NCBI RefSeq assembly: GCF_014337215.1
Contig: NZ_CP060635.1
Location: 447,501 to 511,500, forward strand
From: Wansuia hejianensis
Lineage (GTDB): Bacteria > Bacillota > Clostridia > Lachnospirales > Lachnospiraceae
Direction of reading: 5' to 3'
DNA length: 64,000 nucleotides
Position 1 is the stretch's first letter; each line of letters opens with the position of its first letter. The position numbers and the translations under genes were made by a program. The notes beneath the pieces were generated by a model. That model saw nothing but the letters and a program-made list of their open reading frames with translations, was not told the DNA's origin and ran no database searches. Of this stretch, positions 9,822 to 18,224 are shown piece after piece.

Positions 9822-10337
9822 TTACATCAATAGTTTCATGATTGCCTCGTATGCTTCCTGGCTCTTTTTTTTCCAATTCTCGCATAATGTCTGGGCCGCT
9901 GCTTCTGTCGGCACCGTGAAGGTCAGCTCAATCAGCGTTGTTTTCCCCTCTTTTACCATGCAGTGAACCGCAAAGTCCTGATTGGAGGTGCGGTAGTAGT
10001 CCGCCAGGGTGGAGGATTCGTTGCGCATTTCGTAGGAATGAGTTACGAGATAGTTGGTGATGTCCCGTTTGATTTCCGGAGATATCTCTTTTTCAAAAAA
10101 TTCCAGTGTCTGTGCCCCATTCTCTGTCATCCGGTAATAGGTCGCGTTGCGGATCGCCTCAGTTTGAATCAGGCTGGATTCCACCATTTCTGTGAGCACC
10201 TGCTGCAGATGGAAGTATGAGGTGTATTCCTGGCCCAGGATGAAATCGGAGATCTGGGCGTTTGTCAGCGGAAAGTTCACTTTTTTCAGCATGTAAAGAA
10301 CGATCAGCTTGTAGAGGGAATAGGAAGATTCAATCAT
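9822..10337 (-). CDS. DUF4364 family protein (winged-helix-like)
   Basis: This 171-residue protein matches the DUF4364 family of Clostridia. The N-terminal part (YSLYKLIVLYMLKKV, then LTNAQISDFIL and YFHLQQVLTEMVESSLI) resembles a PadR/MarR-like winged helix, and the C-terminal part is an alpha/beta domain. A DNA-binding regulatory role is inferred from fold resemblance only. An upstream frame continues to 10460 but would overlap the radical SAM gene. The start at 10337 has AGGAG at 10350-10354 and begins five bases after the radical SAM stop, so the two genes form an operon. Confidence 0.85.
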   Translation of the reverse strand: MIESSYSLYKLIVLYMLKKVNFPLTNAQISDFILGQEYTSYFHLQQVLTEMVESSLIQTEAIRNATYYRMTENGAQTLEFFEKEISPEIKRDITNYLVTHSYEMRNESSTLADYYRTSNQDFAVHCMVKEGKTTLIELTFTVPTEAAAQTLCENWKKKSQEAYEAIMKLLM

Positions 10338-10342
10338 AATTT

Positions 10343-11296
10343 TTAGGATTCTCCTTTGCTTGTAGTCACTGTGGGATGGTACAGCCTGCCCTGCCAGGTA
10401 TTCCGTTCTGCCATTTCCTGATGAAGCTGGTTCAGGACGCTTCGTTTGGCGCTGCTCCAAAGGGGGGCCAGGAGCAAGGCTTTAGGGCCGTCTCCCGTCA
10501 CCCGGTGGATGACCAGGCCGGGCCTTAGACGCTCCAGGCAGCGGATGACGAGAGCGACGTAAGCGTCCCGTTCCAATACCTGGAAGCAGCCGTTTTCATA
10601 GTCTGACGCCAGGTCAGTGTCTTTCAATACATGAAGGAGCTGCAGTTTGATCCCGGCGATAGGCTGTGTGTTGAGATAATCCATGGTTTCCAGTACGTCC
10701 TGGTCGGATTCACCGGGCAGCCCCAGGATCGTATGGACAATGGCCGGCAGCCCTCTTTCGTGCAGCCGCAGTGTGGCGTCCTCAAAACAGGAAAGAGGAT
10801 ATCCGCGCCGGATATACCGGGCAGTCCGTTCATGGACGGTTTGGAGGCCCAGCTCCACCCAGACCGGTTTGCGGCAGTTCAGCCGTGACAATAGCTCCAG
10901 CACTTCATCGTTCAGGCAATCTGGCCTGGTGGCAATGGACAGTATCGATATGTCGGGATGGCAGATGGCTTCTGTGAAAACGGATTCCAGGTATTCGACA
11001 GGCGCGTAAGTATTTGTATACGCCTGAAAATAGGCGATGAAACGGTGAACCGGACGTTTTCGGGAGATCTCTTCGATCTGCCGGTTGATCTGGCCGGTGA
11101 TGGATATGGCCCTGTCTCCGGCGAATTCGCCGCTGCCGCCTGCGCTGCAGAAAATACAGCCTTTGGTGCCGAGGTGCCCGTCCCGGTTGGGGCAGGTCAT
11201 TCCAGCGTCCAGAGAGACCTTGTACATCTTCTGATGAAACTGCTCCTGGAGGTATGCGTTGAGTGAATAATAAGGTTTTCCCTGCCAGGTTCTCAT
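10343..11296 (-). CDS. TIGR01212-type radical SAM protein (YhcC/YtqA-like)
   Basis: This 317-residue protein carries the unusual cluster motif of the YhcC/YtqA family: CPNRDGHLGTKGCIFC, where the iron-sulfur cysteines are spaced C-x13/14-C-x2-C rather than the classical CxxxCxxC. Further family markers are IAYFQAYTNTYAP, ATRPDCL, WVELGLQTVHE and ILGLPGES. Members are thought to be radical SAM enzymes acting on RNA or cofactors, but the substrate is not firmly known. The start at 11296 has AAAGGG upstream on the minus strand. The C-terminus ends KGES and is followed immediately by the DUF4364 gene. Confidence 0.92.
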   Translation of the reverse strand: MRTWQGKPYYSLNAYLQEQFHQKMYKVSLDAGMTCPNRDGHLGTKGCIFCSAGGSGEFAGDRAISITGQINRQIEEISRKRPVHRFIAYFQAYTNTYAPVEYLESVFTEAICHPDISILSIATRPDCLNDEVLELLSRLNCRKPVWVELGLQTVHERTARYIRRGYPLSCFEDATLRLHERGLPAIVHTILGLPGESDQDVLETMDYLNTQPIAGIKLQLLHVLKDTDLASDYENGCFQVLERDAYVALVIRCLERLRPGLVIHRVTGDGPKALLLAPLWSSAKRSVLNQLHQEMAERNTWQGRLYHPTVTTSKGES

Positions 11297-11314
11297 AGAA
11301 ACACCCTTTCCCGA

Positions 11315-11344
11315 TTGAATATTAGCTTGCAATGGTGTTATTAT
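11315..11344 (+). promoter_or_regulatory. Possible promoter for cdd-hom
   Basis: TTGAAT (11315-11320), an 18-base spacer and TATTAT (11339-11344) form a plausible sigma-A promoter in the short divergent gap between the radical SAM gene and cdd. Confidence 0.4.
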
Positions 11345-11390
11345 AACATAAATGGGATTCTTCTACAAGGAAGACGGAAGGGGGAAGCGG

Positions 11391-11825
11391 ATGATTCAGA
11401 AGGTAAAGGAAACAGACCGCAGGAAGCTGGCTGCTGCAGCGATCCGTGCGGCGGAATTTTCATACAGCCCTTATTCAGGGTTCCGCGTGGGAGCTGCGCT
11501 GATGACGGAGGAGGGGCGGATATTTACAGGCTGCAATATTGAAAATGCTGCCTATACGCCCACCATCTGTGCGGAACGGACGGCGATTTTCAAGGCGGCC
11601 AGTGAGGGGTACAGGAATTTTACTGCCATTGCGGTCACCGGCGGCAGAAGCGGGATCGGCCTTGCAGCTCCCTGCGGCGTATGCCGGCAGGTGATGATGG
11701 AATTCTGTGGAAAAGAATTTGAAATCATACTGGTTACCGGTGAAGATTGTTATGAGGTACATACGTTAGGTGAATTGCTGCCTATGGGATTTGGGCCTGA
11801 AGATCTGGAGAGGAGTCCGGCATGA
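11391..11825 (+). CDS. cdd: Cytidine deaminase
   Basis: This 144-residue enzyme deaminates cytidine and deoxycytidine to uridine forms in pyrimidine salvage. The catalytic Glu and first zinc cysteine are in CAERTAIFKA, and the other two zinc cysteines are in PCGVCRQ. The start at 11391 is chosen because GGGGGAA sits eight bases upstream and it gives the usual family length; an ATG at 11352 would add 13 unrelated residues. Its stop overlaps the start of hom by ATGA, so nucleoside salvage and homoserine synthesis share a transcript here. Confidence 0.95.
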   Translation: MIQKVKETDRRKLAAAAIRAAEFSYSPYSGFRVGAALMTEEGRIFTGCNIENAAYTPTICAERTAIFKAASEGYRNFTAIAVTGGRSGIGLAAPCGVCRQVMMEFCGKEFEIILVTGEDCYEVHTLGELLPMGFGPEDLERSPA

Positions 11826-13114
11826 GTGAAAAAAGAAGCGTAAAAGCAGCATTGCTGGGCCTTGGTACCGTAGGATACGGAGTCTATAAGGTGCTGAGAA
11901 GACAAAGTCCGGAGATGGAACAGAAGTTGGGGACTGCAGTGGAACTGAAAAAGATCCTGGTCCGTAATCTGGAAAAGGCAGCGAAGAAAGTGGAGGATTC
12001 GTCGGTGCTGACCACCGACTGGCAGGGAATCCTGAAGGACCCTGAAATTGAGATCGTGATAGAGCTGATGGGCGGCATGGAGCCTGCCAGAACCTGTATT
12101 CTGGAAGCGATGAAGGCAGGTAAGCATGTAGTGACTGCGAATAAAGATCTGCTGGCCGCGGACGGGAAAGAGCTGATGGACACGGCGGATTCCCATCACT
12201 GTGATTTCTTTTTCGAGGCCGCCGTTGCAGGAGGCATCCCGATCATACGTCCTCTAAAACAATGCCTGGCAGGAAATTATATCTCTGAAGTGATGGGCAT
12301 TATCAATGGAACCACGAATTTCATCCTGACTAAAATGACCCGGGAAGGGATGGAATTTGCGGATGCCCTTGCGCTGGCACAGAAGCTGGGCTATGCGGAG
12401 GCAGATCCCACGGCGGACATTGAAGGGCTGGACGCAGGCCGGAAAGTGGCGATTCTGGCATCTATCGCGTTTCATTCCAGAGTGACGTTTGATGATGTGT
12501 ATACAGAAGGGATTACGAAGATATCGGCCAGGGACATCTGTTATGCGAAGGAGATGGGGTATGACATCAAGCTGTTGGGTGTGGCAAGACAGACAGATTC
12601 CGGGATTGAAGCCAGAGTGCATCCAATGATGATTGAAAGCGCCCATCCCCTGGCGTCCGTCAATGACAGTTATAACGCAGTATTTGTGGTAGGGGATGCG
12701 GTAGGTGATACGATGTTCTACGGGCGGGGTGCCGGGGAAATGCCCACTGCCAGCGCTGTGGTGGGAGATGTGTTTGACATCGTCCGGAATCTGGTCCACG
12801 GTACCTGCGGAAGGATCGGCTGCACCTGCTACAGAAACCTTCCGGTGATAGCAATGGACGAGACCGCCAACCGTTATTTTATCCGTATGCAGGTGGAGAA
12901 TACCTGCGGCGTGCTGGCAGCGGTGGCAAAAGTCCTGGGGGATAACTGCGTCAGCGTCGCCCAGATGATCCAGAAAAATGTCTGCGGTGAACACGCGGAA
13001 ATCGTTTTGATCACAGACAGGGTGAAAGAACGCCATTTCAGGGATTCCCTGCAGACATTCATGGAAATGGAGGTTATCCGGGAAATATCCTCTGTGATCC
13101 GGGTTCAGTCATAA
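11822..13114 (+). CDS. hom: Homoserine dehydrogenase
   Basis: This 430-residue enzyme reduces aspartate semialdehyde to homoserine, the branch point to threonine and methionine. The NAD(P) site is GLGTVGYG (13-20). Catalytic-domain signatures are GIINGTTNFIL and DPTADIEGLDAGRKVAILA. A C-terminal ACT domain (about residues 350-428, starting FIRMQVENTCGVLAAVA) indicates feedback control by an amino acid, as is known for Gram-positive Hom. Translation is coupled to cdd through a four-base overlap. Confidence 0.96.
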   Translation: MSEKRSVKAALLGLGTVGYGVYKVLRRQSPEMEQKLGTAVELKKILVRNLEKAAKKVEDSSVLTTDWQGILKDPEIEIVIELMGGMEPARTCILEAMKAGKHVVTANKDLLAADGKELMDTADSHHCDFFFEAAVAGGIPIIRPLKQCLAGNYISEVMGIINGTTNFILTKMTREGMEFADALALAQKLGYAEADPTADIEGLDAGRKVAILASIAFHSRVTFDDVYTEGITKISARDICYAKEMGYDIKLLGVARQTDSGIEARVHPMMIESAHPLASVNDSYNAVFVVGDAVGDTMFYGRGAGEMPTASAVVGDVFDIVRNLVHGTCGRIGCTCYRNLPVIAMDETANRYFIRMQVENTCGVLAAVAKVLGDNCVSVAQMIQKNVCGEHAEIVLITDRVKERHFRDSLQTFMEMEVIREISSVIRVQS

Positions 13115-13131
13115 AAGATACAAAATTCCAC

Positions 13132-13159
13132 TTGTTTTTCAAAAAAATACTGGTATAAT
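13132..13159 (+). promoter_or_regulatory. Sigma-A promoter for the amino-acid ABC operon
   Basis: TTGTTT (13132-13137), a 16-base spacer, and an extended -10 TGG-TATAAT (13151-13159). It lies 48 bases before the binding-protein start, in a short AT-rich gap after hom. Confidence 0.7.
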
Positions 13160-13206
13160 ATTTTTGTGCATAAATATACAGAAAAGGTATTTAGGAAGGA
13201 GTAAGT

Positions 13207-14043
13207 ATGAAAAAAATGAAAAAGTTTGCAGCGCTGATGCTTTCAGCAGTCTGCATGATATCTTTGGCTGCCTGCGGAAGCGAGCCGAAATCCGATGCAG
13301 CGGCGGGAAGCAGCAGTTCAGAGGCATCAGGTGCGGTGACCGGGATGGACGACCTCCCCGGTAAGAAAATCGGCGTGCAGACTGGAACCACCGGTGATAT
13401 CTATGCGACCGATTATGAGGGAGATGAAGCGGGCACTGTTGTAGAGCGTTACAACAAAGGCGTAGATGCCGTAATGTCCCTGAAGCAGGGCAAAATCGAC
13501 TGTGTAATTATCGATAATGAACCGGCAAAGGTATTCGTGTCCGAGAATGATGACCTGAAGATTCTGGACGAGCCCTTTGCGGAAGAGGAGTATGCGATCT
13601 GTGTCGACAAGTCTAACTCAGAGCTGAAAGACAAAATTAATCAGGCGCTGACAGATCTGAAGGCGGACGGTACTCTGGATGAGATCATCGGACACTGGAT
13701 CGGTGACAGCGCGGACCAGAAATCCTATGAATCGGCAGCCGATGCCGACCACTCCAACGGAACCCTGGTTATGGCTACGAATGCGGAATTCCCGCCCTAT
13801 GAGTCATTGGACGGAGAGAATGTAGTCGGCATTGATGCGGACATAGCACGTGCGATCGCTGATAAGCTGGGAATGGATCTGAGAATTGACAACATGGAAT
13901 TTGATTCTATTATCATGGCTGTCACCTCTGGAAAAGCGGATATTGGCGTGGCTGGAATGACAGTTACAGAAGATCGTCTGGAGAATGTTGATTTTACAGA
14001 TACTTATGCAAAAGCAAAACAGGTTATCATTGTAAAAAAATAA
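13207..14043 (+). CDS. Lipoprotein solute-binding protein, SBP_bac_3 type, apparently circularly permuted
   Basis: This 278-residue protein has a lipoprotein signal with lipobox LAAC (lipidated C23) and a Ser/Ala-rich linker. The order of its lobes is reversed compared with ordinary polar amino-acid binding proteins. Residues about 47-166 (from LPGKKIGVQTGTTGDIYAT to LDEIIGHWIG) match what is normally the second lobe and C-terminus. Residues about 184-278 (from NGTLVMATNAEFPPYES to AKAKQVIIVKK) match what is normally the first lobe. The new termini fall at the normal hinge after the VIIVKK strand. It is the receptor for the permease and ATPase downstream. AGGAAGGAG precedes the start. Ligand is unknown; cystine, glutamine or another polar amino acid would fit. 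Confidence 0.88.
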   Translation: MKKMKKFAALMLSAVCMISLAACGSEPKSDAAAGSSSSEASGAVTGMDDLPGKKIGVQTGTTGDIYATDYEGDEAGTVVERYNKGVDAVMSLKQGKIDCVIIDNEPAKVFVSENDDLKILDEPFAEEEYAICVDKSNSELKDKINQALTDLKADGTLDEIIGHWIGDSADQKSYESAADADHSNGTLVMATNAEFPPYESLDGENVVGIDADIARAIADKLGMDLRIDNMEFDSIIMAVTSGKADIGVAGMTVTEDRLENVDFTDTYAKAKQVIIVKK

Positions 14044-14058
14044 CGACGTGACAGGTCA

Positions 14059-14099
14059 GGGCTGCAGAATACTCTAGGAACTATGCTGCAGCCCTTTTT
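14059..14099 (+). terminator. Rho-independent terminator after the binding protein
   Basis: GGGCTGCAG (14059-14067) pairs with CTGCAGCCC (14086-14094), followed by TTTTTA. It lies between the binding protein and the permease, so it may partly terminate transcription and give more receptor than permease. Confidence 0.85.
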
Positions 14100-14122
14100 A
14101 CTTTATAGGTAAAACCTATATT

Positions 14123-14206
14123 GTAACCGTTCAGCCTTCCGCTGTATGTAGATGCAACTTGTGCGCATGCTTTTGTGGCAGTGAAGCCGGAAGGCTGAAC
14201 TGTTAC
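14123..14206. repeat. 19-bp inverted repeat between binding protein and permease
   Basis: GTAACCGTTCAGCCTTCCG at 14123-14141 is repeated inverted at 14188-14206 with one mismatch, around a 46-base loop. It lies just before the permease start. No U-tract follows, so it is not a terminator; a processing or attenuating stem, or a small dispersed element, are possible explanations. Confidence 0.75.
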
Positions 14207-14233
14207 GATATCATTAAAAATGAGGTACGTATA

Positions 14234-14941
14234 TTGAATTGGTTAATAGATCACTTTACACAAGATTTTATAGAAAGTCAGCGTTACATGTATATTGTAA
14301 ACGGTTTGAAAAATACTCTGATTATCACCGTTTTTGCAGCGCTGCTTGGCATTGCCCTGGGGTTTGTGCTGGCGATCATCCGGTCATCCCATGATAAATC
14401 AGATAAACCGGGCATTGTATTAAGAATATTGAATTTTATAGCAAAGGTTTATCTGACGGTAATCCGCGGCACTCCTGTGCTCGTACAGGTCATGATCTGG
14501 TATTTTGGCGTATTTACGTCTCCCAACACGGTTAAGATCATGGTAATTATACTGGCTTTCGGTATTAATTCGGGCGCCTATGTGGCAGAGACGGTCCGGT
14601 CCGGGATCATGTCCCTGGATATCGGGCAGACAGAGGCCGGCCGTTCACTGGGACTGAATTTTTTCCAGACGATGACGAATATCATCATGCCGCAGGCATT
14701 TAAAAATGTACTGCCGGCTCTGGGCAATGAATTTATCACGCTGCTGAAGGAGACGTCCATCTGCGGATATGTGGGTATGATGGATCTGACTAAAGCAGGA
14801 GATATCATCCGGAGCCAGACCTATGACCAGATGATGCCCCTTCTGGGCGTCGCAGTGATATACCTGGTAATAGTCATGATACTGGTGTGGCTGCTGGGGA
14901 AATTGGAAAGGAGGCTGAGAAGCGGTGAGCGGAGATCATAA
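14234..14941 (+). CDS. Polar amino-acid ABC transporter permease
   Basis: This 235-residue membrane protein belongs to the HisMQ/GlnP permease family. It has an N-terminal [10 protein letters not shown] segment, about five membrane spans, RGTPVLVQV, and the EAA loop ([20 protein letters not shown]) that contacts the ATPase. The best start is TTG at 14234 with GAGG upstream (14222-14225), giving MNWLIDHF; a longer frame from 14159 would run through the inverted repeat. It overlaps the ATPase gene by 17 bases. Confidence 0.92.
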   Translation: MNWLIDHFTQDFIESQRYMYIVNGLKNTLIITVFAALLGIALGFVLAIIRSSHDKSDKPGIVLRILNFIAKVYLTVIRGTPVLVQVMIWYFGVFTSPNTVKIMVIILAFGINSGAYVAETVRSGIMSLDIGQTEAGRSLGLNFFQTMTNIIMPQAFKNVLPALGNEFITLLKETSICGYVGMMDLTKAGDIIRSQTYDQMMPLLGVAVIYLVIVMILVWLLGKLERRLRSGERRS

Positions 14942-15686
14942 GATTAATAACGGGGAAGTGCTGATTGCGGTCTCAGATCTGAAGAAAGCATTTGGCAATC
15001 ATGTGGTTCTTGACGGAATCACGACAGAGATCCGGAAAGGAGAAGTTGTTGTAATCATCGGGCCGTCAGGCTCCGGAAAATCAACATTTCTCCGGTCTCT
15101 GAATCTGCTGGAGAGGCCTACAGGCGGTCATATTTATTTTGAGGGAGTGGATATCACAGATCCGAAGACAGACATTAACCTGCACAGGCAGAAAATGGGA
15201 ATGGTGTTCCAGCAGTTTAACCTGTTCCCGCATATGACAGTTATGAAAAATATCACGCTGGCGCCTGTCAAATGTGGCAAGATGTCCCAGCAGGAGGCGG
15301 ATCACAAGGCGCTGGAGCTTTTGGAACGGGTGGGGCTGCCGGAAAAAGCCGACAGCTATCCGGATATGCTGTCCGGAGGCCAGAAGCAGCGTGTTGCGAT
15401 CGCGAGGGCGCTGGCCATGGGGCCGGACGTGATGCTGTTTGATGAGCCGACTTCAGCGCTGGACCCGGAGATGGTTGGCGAAGTTCTGGCAATTATGAAG
15501 GAGCTGGCCCGTTCCGGAATGACTATGGCAGTAGTAACACATGAGATGGGCTTTGCCCGTGAAGTTGGTACCCGTGTGCTGTTTATCAACGACGGGAATA
15601 TACAGGAAGAAAACACGCCCCAGGAATTCTTCAGCAATCCGAAGCATCCGAGGCTGAAAGAATTCCTGTCCAAAGTGCTGGCATAG
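14925..15686 (+). CDS. glnQ: Polar amino-acid ABC transporter ATPase (GlnQ-like)
   Basis: This 253-residue ATPase has Walker A GPSGSGKS (46-53), a Q-loop in [14 protein letters not shown], signature [15 protein letters not shown], Walker [15 protein letters not shown] and switch [10 protein letters not shown], all typical of the GlnQ/HisP group. It powers the permease encoded immediately upstream. The GTG start at 14925 has AGGAGG at 14908-14913 inside the permease gene. The gene symbol reflects family level; the substrate was not determined. Confidence 0.93.
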   Translation: MSGDHKINNGEVLIAVSDLKKAFGNHVVLDGITTEIRKGEVVVIIGPSGSGKSTFLRSLNLLERPTGGHIYFEGVDITDPKTDINLHRQKMGMVFQQFNLFPHMTVMKNITLAPVKCGKMSQQEADHKALELLERVGLPEKADSYPDMLSGGQKQRVAIARALAMGPDVMLFDEPTSALDPEMVGEVLAIMKELARSGMTMAVVTHEMGFAREVGTRVLFINDGNIQEENTPQEFFSNPKHPRLKEFLSKVLA

Positions 15687-15715
15687 AGCCAGATCGAATA
15701 TAAAGGAGAACAATC

Positions 15716-17269
15716 ATGCAGAAAAAACCGACAGTATTAATGATTCTCGATGGATATGGTTTGAATGATACCTGCGAGCACAACGCCGTCTGTGAGGCCA
15801 GGACCCCGGTTATGGACCAGCTGATGAGCCAGTGCCCTTATGTCAAGGGACAGGCCAGTGGCCTTGCTGTGGGCCTTCCGGAGGGACAGATGGGCAATTC
15901 CGAAGTGGGGCATCTGAACATGGGTGCGGGAAGAATTGTCTATCAGGAGCTGACCCGCATTACGAAAGCGATTGAAGACGGTGATTTTTTTGAAAATGAG
16001 GCTCTTTTAAAAGCAGTGAATAATGCCAAAGAAAAGGGGACCTCTCTTCATTGCTTCGGCTTGTTATCAGACGGCGGCGTTCACAGCCATATCACCCATC
16101 TGTACGGAATCCTGAAGCTGGCGAAGCTGCACGGCCTGGAAAAAGTATATGTGCATTGCTTCCTGGACGGCAGGGATACGCCTCCGGCTTCCGGCAAAAG
16201 CTTTATTGAAGAACTGCAGTCAAAGATGAAAGAAATCGGCGTCGGCCAGATTGGAGTGGTATCCGGGCGTTATTATGCGATGGACCGTGATAACCGGTGG
16301 GACCGCGTAGAAAAAGCATACGCAGCCCTGACAAAGGGTGAAGGCGTGAACGGCGGCAGCGACGCGGCGGCAGCAGTCCAGGCGTCCTATGATGATGGGA
16401 AAACTGATGAATTTGTACTTCCGACGGTCATGGAGAAGGACGGCCATCCGGTCACGACTATTCAGGACGGAGATTCAGTAATCTTCTTTAACTTCCGCCC
16501 CGACCGGGCGAGGGAAATCACGAGGGCTTTCTGTGATCCTGAGTTTGCCGGATTTCCGAGAGATAAACGGCTGGAGCTGACATATGTATGCTTTACAGAT
16601 TATGATGATACGATTCCGAATAAGCTGGTAGCCTTTAAAAAGGAAGAGATCAGAAATACTTTTGGCGAATATCTGGCGGCACACAACATGACACAGGCCC
16701 GGATAGCGGAAACAGAGAAATATGCCCATGTGACCTTTTTCTTTAACGGTGGCATTGAAGAGCCCAATCAGGGTGAGGACAGAATACTGGTAAAATCTCC
16801 GAAGGTGGCGACATACGATTTAAAACCGGAGATGAGTGCCTATGAAGTCTGCGATAAGCTGGTAGAAGCCATAAAATCCCAGAAATATGATGTGATCATC
16901 ATTAACTTTGCGAATCCCGACATGGTCGGCCATACCGGGGTGGAGGCAGCGGCGGTTAAGGCGATTGAGGCTGTCGACGAATGTGTGGGAAAAGCGGTGG
17001 CAGCGCTGAAAGAAGTGAACGGCCAGATGTTCATCTGCGCCGACCATGGGAATGCTGAGCAGCTGGTTGATGAGACGACCGGAGAACCATTTACCGCGCA
17101 TACGACCAATCCGGTACCCTTCATTCTGGTGAACGCAGATCCTGCATACGGATTGGCTGAAGGAGGAAAGCTGGCGGATATCGTTCCAACCCTGATAGAA
17201 TTGATGGGAATGGAACAGCCGAAGGAAATGACAGGAAAATCACTGTTAATAAATGAACATGTTCGATGA
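15716..17269 (+). CDS. gpmI: 2,3-bisphosphoglycerate-independent phosphoglycerate mutase
   Basis: This 517-residue manganese-dependent glycolytic enzyme interconverts 3- and 2-phosphoglycerate. Landmarks are the metal-site LDGYG near the start, the phosphoserine nucleophile S62 in GNSEVGHLNMG, GRYYAMDRDNRWDR, FNFRPDRAREI and the metal-binding ADHGNAEQ near the C-terminus. Length is normal. It starts 29 bases after the ATPase gene with AAAGGAG upstream, so it may be part of that transcript. A separate enolase gene is 6 kb away. Confidence 0.97.
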   Translation: MQKKPTVLMILDGYGLNDTCEHNAVCEARTPVMDQLMSQCPYVKGQASGLAVGLPEGQMGNSEVGHLNMGAGRIVYQELTRITKAIEDGDFFENEALLKAVNNAKEKGTSLHCFGLLSDGGVHSHITHLYGILKLAKLHGLEKVYVHCFLDGRDTPPASGKSFIEELQSKMKEIGVGQIGVVSGRYYAMDRDNRWDRVEKAYAALTKGEGVNGGSDAAAAVQASYDDGKTDEFVLPTVMEKDGHPVTTIQDGDSVIFFNFRPDRAREITRAFCDPEFAGFPRDKRLELTYVCFTDYDDTIPNKLVAFKKEEIRNTFGEYLAAHNMTQARIAETEKYAHVTFFFNGGIEEPNQGEDRILVKSPKVATYDLKPEMSAYEVCDKLVEAIKSQKYDVIIINFANPDMVGHTGVEAAAVKAIEAVDECVGKAVAALKEVNGQMFICADHGNAEQLVDETTGEPFTAHTTNPVPFILVNADPAYGLAEGGKLADIVPTLIELMGMEQPKEMTGKSLLINEHVR

Positions 17270-17323
17270 CGTGAACAACACAGAGTATTCAAGTCAGTTG
17301 TTCCGCATATACAGTGAATGCTC

Positions 17324-17367
17324 TCCGGGCGCTGTTAAAAGCGTACGCTTTTGGATAGCGTCCGGGA
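17324..17367. repeat. Long hairpin containing a perfect 16-bp palindrome
   Basis: AAAAGCGTACGCTTTT is a perfect palindrome flanked by CCGGGCGCT on the left and AGCGTCCGG on the right, which pair with one G-U. No U-tract follows, so it is not an ordinary terminator. It lies in the 399-base gap between gpmI and dtd. Confidence 0.7.
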
Positions 17368-17382
17368 CTTCAGCAATGAATA

Positions 17383-17420
17383 AGAGCCATCTGACTTTCT
17401 CGTCATCAGATGGCTCTTTA
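17383..17420. terminator. Bidirectional terminator after gpmI and of the minus-strand transcript
   Basis: AGAGCCATCTGA (17383-17394) pairs with TCAGATGGCTCT (17406-17417), followed by TTTAAG on plus and by TATT on minus. It can end gpmI transcription and the short opposite transcript. Confidence 0.75.
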
Positions 17421-17537
17421 AGTATGGATTGAATCATTCATGTGTCTGGTGGTCCGTACCTTCCTTTCTTTCATAGTATGAGGTAACTCGTTATGATTTC
17501 GGTGGTCTGTCCTCCTTTGCTTCTGTTTGTATTTCTT
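17383..17537 (-). ncRNA. Candidate small RNA of about 155 nt
   Basis: A perfect consensus promoter at 17544-17572 reads leftward and the first hairpin terminator is at 17383-17417, defining a transcript of roughly 155 nt with no supported gene. It contains AAAGGAGG and two related segments, GGACAGACCACC and GGTACGGACCACC, spaced about 50 bases apart. An 18-codon frame from an ATG near 17473 ends just before the terminator but lacks a properly spaced ribosome site. No RNA family was recognised. Confidence 0.5.
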
Positions 17538-17543
17538 GAATAA

Positions 17544-17572
17544 ATTATAACAAACAGTTTGCAGTATGTCAA
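17544..17572 (-). promoter_or_regulatory. Perfect consensus sigma-A promoter, minus strand
   Basis: On the minus strand TTGACA (17572-17567) and TATAAT (17549-17544) are separated by exactly 17 bases, a full match to the vegetative consensus. It points away from dtd into the gpmI-dtd gap. Confidence 0.85.
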
Positions 17573-17668
17573 TATATAAAATGAAAATTTGTATTAAAAA
17601 AATATCTTAACAGTCTAATGGTAAATGATTTGTGAATATTCTGAAAATAGATAGGAAGGAGTGATTCT

Positions 17669-18109
17669 ATGAAGTTTGTAATCCAAAGGGTGGATTCGGC
17701 CAGTGTAAAAGTAGAAGGAAAAGTTGTTGGCTCGATAGGTAAGGGCTTCCTGGTATTCATCGGAGTAGGTCAGGGAGATACGGAGGAGGAAGCAGATAAA
17801 TATTTAAAAAAACTGCTGGGCCTTCGGATTTTTGAGGATGAACAGGGGAAAACCAATCTTTCTCTAGCTGACGTAGAGGGACAGCTGTTGCTAATATCAC
17901 AGTTTACATTGTATGCCAATTGCAGAAAAGGCAACCGCCCAAGTTTTATCGAGGCAGGAGATCCGAAGCTGGCGGAAGGTCTTTATGAATATCTGGTTAA
18001 AAAAGCGAGGGAACAGGTTTCTGTGGTAGAGACAGGGATTTTTGGAGCGCACATGGAAGTTTCACTGGTGAACCATGGACCGTTTACGATATTGCTGGAG
18101 AATTTGTAA
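17669..18109 (+). CDS. dtd: D-aminoacyl-tRNA deacylase
   Basis: This 146-residue enzyme hydrolyses D-amino acids mischarged on tRNA and so proofreads chirality. The start [17 protein letters not shown], the SQFTLYAN motif and the cross-subunit Gly-cisPro motif in NHGPFT are all family hallmarks. AGGAAGGAG precedes the ATG. In many Firmicutes dtd follows relA, but here it is alone. Confidence 0.96.
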   Translation: MKFVIQRVDSASVKVEGKVVGSIGKGFLVFIGVGQGDTEEEADKYLKKLLGLRIFEDEQGKTNLSLADVEGQLLLISQFTLYANCRKGNRPSFIEAGDPKLAEGLYEYLVKKAREQVSVVETGIFGAHMEVSLVNHGPFTILLENL

Positions 18110-18224
18110 AGATATTTTTAGAAAGATTTTATGGCTTTTTGCGGGAGGGTCTTGTATAATTAAAAACAGACGGATAGTTACTCAGGAGCCTTTGGAGAGA
18201 ATAACAATCAAAGAGGTGAATGAA

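Noticed and set aside
17417..17473. 18-codon frame within the orphan transcript
   Set aside because: No ribosome site at the right distance; kept only as a note in the RNA entry.
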